Assembly: GCA_009617715.1 (NCBI GenBank)
Contig: VTFK01000574.1
Location: 1 to 64,000 of the forward strand
Length of the DNA stretch: 64,000 nt
Source: Plectrocnemia conspersa
Lineage: Eukaryota > Arthropoda > Insecta > Trichoptera > Polycentropodidae
Reading direction: 5' to 3'
Shown: positions 57,536-64,000 of the stretch, one piece after another
Position numbering within the stretch: position 1 is the stretch's first letter
Layout of the letters: the number at the start of each line of letters is the position of its first letter
Position numbers and translations under genes: made by a program
The notes under the pieces: model-generated
Databases searched by the model: none
Told to the model about the DNA's origin: nothing
What the model saw: the letters and a program-made list of their open reading frames with translations, nothing else

Positions 57536-60140
57536 AGCAGTACTTATAAGTGATTAACGTTTAAGGTTGGATGTGCTATTAGGTGGTCTGTACAATATTT
57601 ACAATTATTTACGAAATAATCCAGTCACGAGATCTCTCTGTCATTGTTGTGAATATACTTTACTTTCCTTTAAATTATAACTAATTTTGAAAAAAAAACT
57701 TCAAAATATAACTATTTTTGCATGTTGTTACAACCTCACATTGCCATATTTTTAGTTTGCAGCACCGACTATTCCATTTTTATTTTTTATTTATTTTTAC
57801 AGCTTTTGCCAGTGCTACAAAACTGTTTAATTCATATCCACCTATATACGACATTAGTCTGTAATCCGCTGACGAGAAAGAAAAACTTGGTTTACTTAGA
57901 AAATGTAGTTTTAGAAGCTATAAGCTTCAGCTAATATCGTCGCAACGATCATGGGTGATCCCAAAAATATTTTTTTAAAACGTTTCATTAAAAATAAATA
58001 TCATTGGAGTTTTAATTTAATATCTTTACTAGTTATTTGTCACTTTTTTAAGGTTTCAGGCCATAATATATTCATCATCCATTTCGTAAAAAAACTTTTA
58101 TAGTAAAGCAGATGTTCATTTGCAAGTCACACACCGTAAACAGATATAATCTGTTTATGGATATTATAACACAAGTACCATATGAAAGCAAGTATGATAA
58201 TCCGTTCCATTTACTAACAGCATCCACTATTGACCGCTCGTGAAGATGCTCACCAGCGTTTGTGTAATTAAGCAAACCATCCTGAGCGCCACTAAGCGAT
58301 ACCTACGATGAAATTTCAAGCTTTCAGTCCTGGCAAAGTGCCAAAAGGGTTAGGAGGACTCTCGTCCACCCACTTCACTGGCATTCAACAGAATTTTTGC
58401 TGCAGAATTTAACTGGAACACTTTGAAAACTCTTTATAGAGAGTTTAGCGACTCAAGTCGAGCAAACTATTCCCATCCTACATAGTTTACATAAAAGCAT
58501 TTCTTATACACGGCAATATTTTCACGATAACTAAATTATAGAGATGTTATTCGATAATAAAATTCGTATGAAGAAAAAAAACATTCCCAAAAGGCTTTCA
58601 GGCGTATGTTGTACGCACGAATATGGATAATAAAATGCACACACGTATATATTTTATCGTGGCATGACATTTTTTTCTTCTTCCTTATATGCGCGTATAA
58701 TATACATTATTCGACAGACCCAACCCTGGGGTTATGAACACCCACTCAATTATTAAGGCTCATATACTTATCCAAATAAGTAAACGCAATCCTTTGTAGA
58801 TTTCGCCACATATTACCTTTTATATTGCCACTTTGGTCTCGACTTTTATTGTGCCAAAAACCGTCTGCCTCATGTATTTTGCAACGCCTAACTAAATTGG
58901 AATCGTTTATTTAGCGCGGTCGTATTTTTAGAAAAAAAATCATTAATTATTCACTTTATAGCTTTAGACGTGTGACATTGACGTCAGAAATAAAACAAGC
59001 ACTCCTTATATGGCTTTGCTGAAATAAAAGACGATTTTATAAAATAATTTATGCAACTACAAGAATAAGTATGCAGATATAGATTATTTTAAAATCTGGT
59101 ATCTTACGATACCTCGAAGAATACAATTTTACAAAAATACGTAAAAGGTGAATTTAATATCGAACCTCATTTATGTTTTGATGTTAAGACAAGGTGGAAT
59201 TCCTTAGTTGAGGTGGTCGACAGATTTTTAAAAACAATACATATTTTCCACAAAAAATTACATCATCTTATTTTTATGATTCAGATAAAAAACGGCGGCA
59301 GGCTCTTTAAAGCGAAGTTGCAAAATATATGTATTAACTTTAAGCTTGGAGTCCAAATATGTTTAGTACAATAAACCAAATTGGTTTAGGACAATAAAAA
59401 CTAGTTACAACGGCTCTGTCGTCAGTATACATTGACAAGTTAGTATTTTGAAAAATAGGAAAAGGAACAACCCGAGCATATTAACCTACGGTACTTCAGA
59501 TAGAATTTTACGCGGTATGGAGAGTTCAATATTTACCGAAACAACATAGCTTCTTTTATTTATAAGCAGACTTTATATATAAAATAAATAGGGGATTTAT
59601 GTTAAAAAAAATAGATTAAGTCGCTATGTCTATCATTAATAATCCTTTACTATTTTATGTTGAAATTATCAAAAATGTGTCACAATTGTCACAAATTGTT
59701 TGTTTATGATTTCACTACTGAGAGTTTTTCTAAGTTATTTTTATATAAAAAAATACTAAATAAATATAATGGGTAATAATTCACAGATTGTTTTAATAAG
59801 ATTAATTTTGGGTTTAGATTTGTTGAGCTTGCAATAAATATTTTAGAGAAGTGTAGTATATATGCAAAAATGTATGTACTTTTTATTATTTTTATCTAGC
59901 GCACTATAATTTTTTTCACGTTATTCATGCCTCATAACTCATCACTGATTTGTTAATTTTATGAATCACATGTGTGACTTTTGTATACGTTTACAAGTGG
60001 GTGTAATTTTGTGCCAACGTATAGGACCCCGAAAAATTCTAGCTAGCATCTCACACTTTCTAAATTAGTTTGTACTATGTCATTTTGGTTTTTAACAGCG
60101 GAAAATTTAACAGACTTAGTTTTCTTAAGTTTAGACAACA
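57536..60140. other. Mixed region with islands at 58290-58430 and 58710-58960
   Basis: The islands (GGCAAAGTGCCAAAAGG near 58333; GACCCAACCCTGGGGTTATG near 58718) are non-coding. The rest is A/T-rich with no recognised gene. Confidence 0.3.
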
Positions 60141-60216
60141 ACAATAGGTATATATTTATATCACGTCAAACATATCAAACTGTCACTAATCTAATGGTTT
60201 TGTCTATGTTTCAAAA

Positions 60217-61363
60217 TCATTGGACTTTGGTGTACAAGTGGACGTCATATACACCGATTTTGAAAAAGCATTTGATAAAGTTAACCATGCTTTACTTGTA
60301 AAAAAGTTATCTAATTTCGGGTTTTCTGAAGATCTCATAAATCTATTCTCAAATTACTTGACCAATAGATATCAATTCGTCAAGTATAATAACTCTTTTT
60401 CAGAACGATATAAGACCCCTACTGGAGTACCTCAAGGATCTAATTTGGGTCCATTGATGTTTTTATTGTTTATTAATGACATAGAAACAGCAATAGAGCA
60501 TTCAGATTTTTATTATATGCAGATGACTTGAAAATTTACACGAAAATGCATTCGATTTCTGATTCCCTCGACCTACAGGAGGATCTCAACTCTATATGGA
60601 AATGGGCTTGCTATAACCAATTGCCTTTCAGTGTAAAGAAATGTCACACAATTTCATTTTCAAGGTCATTAACGCCGGCAAAATATTCATACCATCTAGG
60701 CGGATATTTTCTGGAAAGGTTTTCTTTAACTAAGGATTTAGGAGTGACTTTCGAAGAACGTTGGAAATTTAGCCAGCACATTGCAGAGACTCATAGCAAA
60801 TCCTTAAAAATGCTCGGTTTTATCTTGAGAAATGCGCGTTACTTCAGGAATACTTTAGTATTGCGCACTCTTTATGATACTCTAGTCCGCAGCATACTAG
60901 AAACTAGCTCCATCATTTGGATCCCAGACGTAATGAATCAATGTAATGATTGAAGCTGGAAAAAGTACAACGTAAATTTCTTCGATATTTATACTTGAAG
61001 GAATACGGGTATTATCCGTTCTTGTTTCCCAGTGCTTTTATTTTGGGAGCCCTGGGATACGTTTCTTTGTCGACTCGCAGAAGTGCTTAGGTAATTAAAC
61101 ATTTCTGGAAATTGCTCAAGGGCATCGTAGACAATCCTTCAGTGCTCGAGCAGCTTCAAATGTGGGCTCCTGAAGGTGGTTATAGTTCTCGGTTGCCTCC
61201 ACTATTCTTGCCTGTTAAGTCTAGAACTGGAGCACTTGCCAACTCTTCTCTGGCCAAGGCTATTTATCTGCTCAATTCTGTCCATAGAAATATTAACATT
61301 TTCTCTTGCACATATGGAGTTTTGGTTCAGTTCGTATGGGACAATGCACACCTGTTGAGGTGA
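60217..61363 (+). pseudogene. LINE reverse transcriptase and C-terminal ORF, frameshifted
   Basis: Motif A is at about 60241-60285 (VDVIYTDFEKAFDKV), and motif B is TGVPQGSNLGPL (60421-60456). The catalytic YADD box survives at 60516-60527 but lies in another frame from motifs A and B, so a frameshift sits between about 60490 and 60515. The second frame (60528-60953) has the thumb-like region with KKCHTISFSRS and TKDLGVTF. A stop at 60951 and further frame changes lead into the last part (61112-61363), with DNPSVLEQLQMWAPEGGYSS and a stop at 61361. As it stands it cannot encode an active polymerase. Confidence 0.88.
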
Positions 61364-61427
61364 TTTGTGTCTGTTGTTTTGTCTTGCTTATATTTGTATG
61401 TATTATGATGTATTTGTACTTTTGACT

Positions 61428-61463
61428 ATCGTGACGCATTGGGTTTGCCTGTCAGGTCACGAT
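61428..61463 (+). other. LINE 3' hairpin
   Basis: ATCGTGAC and GTCACGAT form a perfect 8-bp stem; CCTGTCAGG lies inside. It is repeated at the ends of four copies in the window, so it is likely the template-recognition structure of the LINE's reverse transcriptase (inferred from L2/CR1-type elements). Confidence 0.75.
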
Positions 61464-61497
61464 GGTTATAATTTTAATAAATAAATAAATAAATATG

Positions 61498-62470
61498 CAA
61501 CAAATTATTAATATTTTGCCTTCTCTCGCTCTTCTCTAATTACAATAAAGTAATATTTTAATTAAAATGCAGTTATGTATTTTAATTTGTTTAAATTAAA
61601 AACTACATAGTAAACTAATTATTATCACTCGACATGATTAATAAATAATCGTTCATGCAACATTGTGTTATGTTTTTAATGTCATTCAATTTCTTATACA
61701 TCCGATAAGTCAGAGATAGTGCCTCGCATAATTAATATTCCTTAACGGTCCATTATCTGTTTTACATCTATTTCCAAACGAGCAATTAAAAATAATTGAT
61801 TTGTCCGCCGCACAAACATTTTAAAAGCTCGTCGTGAGCGTTTAACAAGTTTTTTTCCATGCTTCATCCCAATCTGTTAGCGCGTGGACGTTAATGTAAT
61901 TTTAATTTGGCCAAAAAGCCATAGATCCCACGACGGCATAAATAAAGCCAGACATATCGATGGATTATAAATAGAAAAAGTGGCATGTTTATGCCGTAAT
62001 AATTTGGGAAGACGACTTATGACACACGCAACCTAAATGTAAGAAAAAACTCACACGACCAGTTGTTGAATATGGAAAAATGGCTTACGGTTAAATCCAG
62101 TCTTCGTTTCCGAAAACACTATAGGGAATTGCAATGAGGACGTATCGATAGAACTTAAAATATTTTCAGGAAATGGAATTGGATACTCGGATGCGGCTAT
62201 TATCCGCAGACAGTGGAAAATTGGCTGGGATTTAGACGAAATACTGTGACGATTATTGTCGTGTTTTTGTTTTCTCTCTACAGTAACTATCATATTATCT
62301 TTAATGAGCCAACTCAAATATCCTCAAAATTAACAATTGATTAAATAATTTTAAAACCATAAACTAGAAAAAACCCTAAAATGAAATGTGTACAACAAAG
62401 CTTGCAAAAATTGTAATTAAAGTGATAAAAAGTGTACATTTATAATATATAATTCTTTTTTTCTAATATT
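61498..62470. promoter_or_regulatory. Inter-LINE region with a higher-complexity island (61680-62290)
   Basis: The island includes GGCATAAATAAAGCCAGAC (about 61936) and the palindrome GGCATGTTTATGCC (61983-61996), then GTAATAATTTGGG. CATAAA/TTTATG cores twice within 60 bp suggest Hox/Caudal-type sites. The minus frame at 62051-62317 has no recognised domain. Confidence 0.3.
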
Positions 62471-62479
62471 TAAATACAT

Positions 62480-63020
62480 TTTAATTTTGTGGCGACCACA
62501 CATATAGGCACATTGTTAATGACCGTGACCAAAAACGTTCATTCATTAACAATGAGACAAACATCATGGCACAAGAGGGATTTCTTTTGACCACACACAA
62601 CACGGGTCGTTAAGAGAATTCCTTTTGAGACAAAACAGTATGGACGCAATCAATCACCACAATGCAAACCCTTTCCGAAGAATTCGAAAGTCTGGAGCTA
62701 AGCAAAAAACTGACTTTCGAAATACGACGCAGACAACCAGAGAGGCAATATCTACCAGAAGCCATCCGGAGGAACCAGCCACGTGCCCTCACCGACAGAC
62801 CTGAAGATCACACCTGACACTCGCCGCACGCAGCTTAAGAACCCTGAGCATCATCTACGGCCATCACCACCTGTGCCACGTACACCTTCATTGCGAGAAA
62901 CGTCACGCCGTAATCATACATAGTCAAAATTGTAATTATAACTAAATAAACAATCTAATAGAATTCACCGAAGAGACTCATTGGCCGCGAGGTCAACCAC
63001 CTTTAAGGCTACGCCCCCTA
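62480..63020 (+). repeat. C/A-rich anomalous patch, possible LTR-element fragment
   Basis: Base composition departs strongly from the surroundings (about 62640-62920 is C/A-rich on this strand). TGGCGACCAC near 62490 and GACCGTGACC near 62521 recall the split of a TGGCGACCGTGAC primer-binding site of some LTR retrotransposons. The frames at 62610-62820 read as Arg/Gln/Glu-rich peptides (KLTFEIRRRQPERQ) like a decayed gag end. No LTR pair is visible, so the assignment is weak. Confidence 0.3.
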
Positions 63021-63102
63021 ATTTTTTTTTTATCATAATCTAAAATCAAAAATCAGTTAAATATTTCATAATACTCATTGAGCATATAATAAAATTTATC
63101 CT

Positions 63103-63519
63103 AATTTATTTATTTATTTATTAAAATTATAACCATCGTGCCCTGACAGGCAAACCCAATGCGTCACGATAGTCAAAAGTACTAATACATCATAATACAT
63201 ACAAATATAAACAAGACAAAACAACAGACACAAATCACCTCAACAGGTGTGCATTGTCCCATACGAACTGAACCAAAACTCCATATGTGCAAGAGAAAAT
63301 GTCAATATTACTATGGACAGAATTGAGCAGATAAATAGCCTTGGCCAGAGAAGAGTTGGCAAGTGCTCCAGTTCTAGACTTAACAGGCAAGAAAAGTGGA
63401 CGCGACCGAGAACTATAACCACCTTCAGGAGCCCACATTTGAAGCTGCTCGAGCACTGAAGGATTGTCTACGATGCCCTTGAGCAATTTCCAGAAGTGTT
63501 TAATTACATAAACACTTCT
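63103..63519 (-). mobile_element. 5'-truncated LINE 3' end, copy 4 (inverted)
   Basis: An inverted near-copy of 61082-61497: the ORF end, the 3' UTR, the hairpin (63135-63170, one stem mismatch) and the TTTATTTATTTATTTATTA tail at the left. Over the shared 83 codons, four residues differ from copy 3. Truncated at about 63519 within AGAAGTGTTTA. Together with copy 3 it forms a 420-bp inverted repeat with a 1.6-kb spacer. Confidence 0.85.
63235..63486 (-). pseudogene. C-terminal LINE ORF fragment
   Basis: An 83-codon frame on the minus strand ending at the same stop as copy 3 (NAHLLR then stop). The sequence has DNPSVLEQLQMWAPEGGYSS and FLPVKSRTGALANSSLAKAI. Too short to have function; it only marks the end of the LINE ORF. 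Confidence 0.85.
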
Positions 63520-64000
63520 AACACTTCACTAATAATTTGCTGAAGGCATATTAAAACTAATAGCTATAATTTGCAATTACAAAACAAGATAATTTGATAC
63601 GCCAGCATTACACAATAGCTAAGCACACACGTACGGATCTGCCCGTCGGACATCTGACGGATTTGTCCGGGCTTGGCCACAGACGCAAAATGTACGAGCT
63701 CGGATCTGTCTGACTGAGCTCGGTAGATATTGTAGAAGAAAAGTTAAATTTACAAAGTGTTTAAAGTAAATTCTAAATTTAAATGACATTTATTAATAAT
63801 AATAATATATACATACATATATATATACCTTGATCTCTTCATACATTTTCAATAATGATAATAACTTTAATTTTAATATAATTAAAATTATATTTTTTAT
63901 TATGTATTAATGTATGTAATATTTACGTATCTAGAGTCTCTAAGTGCATCTTAAATTTATATTATTTTTTCTATTGTATAGTGATGTAATAGAAATGGGT
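63520..64000. other. Mixed end region with a GC-rich repeat-like patch
   Basis: From 63630 to 63725: ACGGATCTGCCCGTCGGACA, the palindrome CGTCGGACATCTGACG-like, then GAGCTCGGATCTGTCTGAC. CGGATCTG occurs twice, with GAGCTCGG twice at 63697 and 63717. Probably part of an unidentified transposon end. The rest is A/T-rich with a TA microsatellite near 63805. Confidence 0.35.

Larger units (their letters stand above)
60150..61497 (+). mobile_element. 5'-truncated LINE (non-LTR retrotransposon), copy 3
   Basis: Contains part of the reverse transcriptase domain, the C-terminal ORF region, a 3' UTR and the diagnostic 3' hairpin (61428-61463), then ATTTTAATAAATAAATAAAT. The endonuclease and the start of the reverse transcriptase are missing, as in usual 5' truncation. 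The short-repeat tail in place of poly(A) resembles CR1/L2/RTE-like LINEs, whereas the protein resembles the Jockey/CR1 group, so the clade is left open. Confidence 0.85.

Noticed and set aside
61176..61358. Second frame inside the LINE end
   Set aside because: It is the out-of-frame shadow of the C-terminal LINE ORF, seen again in shadow at 63240-63422 in the inverted copy.
1..64000. CRISPR array, bacterial operon or phage
   Set aside because: No regular spaced repeats, no ribosome-binding-site-led gene series; the repeats found are eukaryotic transposon classes.

Overview
This window looks like eukaryotic nuclear DNA, most likely from an arthropod and probably an insect. The evidence is strong A+T richness (around 70% by eye), no bacterial-style gene packing, no intact host gene on either strand, and a mixed load of hAT, Tigger/pogo, Tc1/mariner, piggyBac-like, LINE and tRNA-derived SINE remnants. 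The exact organism cannot be fixed from this sequence. The longest open frames are 100-170 codons; nearly all are chance frames, and those with a family signature are decayed transposase or reverse transcriptase pieces. I call no functional protein-coding gene, true tRNA or rRNA gene, or CRISPR array.

Layout. 0.3-2.0 kb: a hAT element with a perfect 8-bp target duplication and a broken transposase. 6.9-7.2 kb: a long foldback. 9.6-11.4 kb: a possible piggyBac-like element carrying a LINE 3' tail. 12.6-13.8 kb: an internally deleted Tigger/pogo transposase plus a further dispersed repeat. 19.1 kb: a reverse transcriptase scrap. 24-26.5 kb and 29.6-29.9 kb: tRNA-derived SINE copies and a LINE tail. 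42.0 kb: a 105-bp piggyBac-type MITE with TTAA on both sides. 44.3-45.4 and 48.1-49.8 kb: a family of AT-rich repeats, a 40-bp-arm hairpin, a SINE and a Tc1-like transposase remnant nested together. 50.6-57.5 kb: hAT fragments and two non-autonomous hAT-like elements, one with a perfect 8-bp duplication. 60.1-63.5 kb: a 5'-truncated, frameshifted LINE copy and an inverted second copy of its last ~420 bp.

Between these lie deserts of simple AT-rich sequence interrupted by 25 or so islands of 150-500 bp with clearly higher GC and complexity. They do not code for anything recognisable, and many hold homeodomain-like cores (TAATTA, TTTATTA, CATAAA). I infer that they may be conserved regulatory elements of a developmental locus. 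One 60-bp block occurs twice in direct orientation about 4 kb apart.

The most interesting connection is between LINE and SINE. Four LINE tails share a 3' hairpin (ATCGTGAC/GTCACGAT arms around CCTGTCAGG) followed by TAAATAAA-type repeats. A SINE with a tRNA-like head ends in a diverged version of the same tail, so the SINE family may be mobilised by this LINE.
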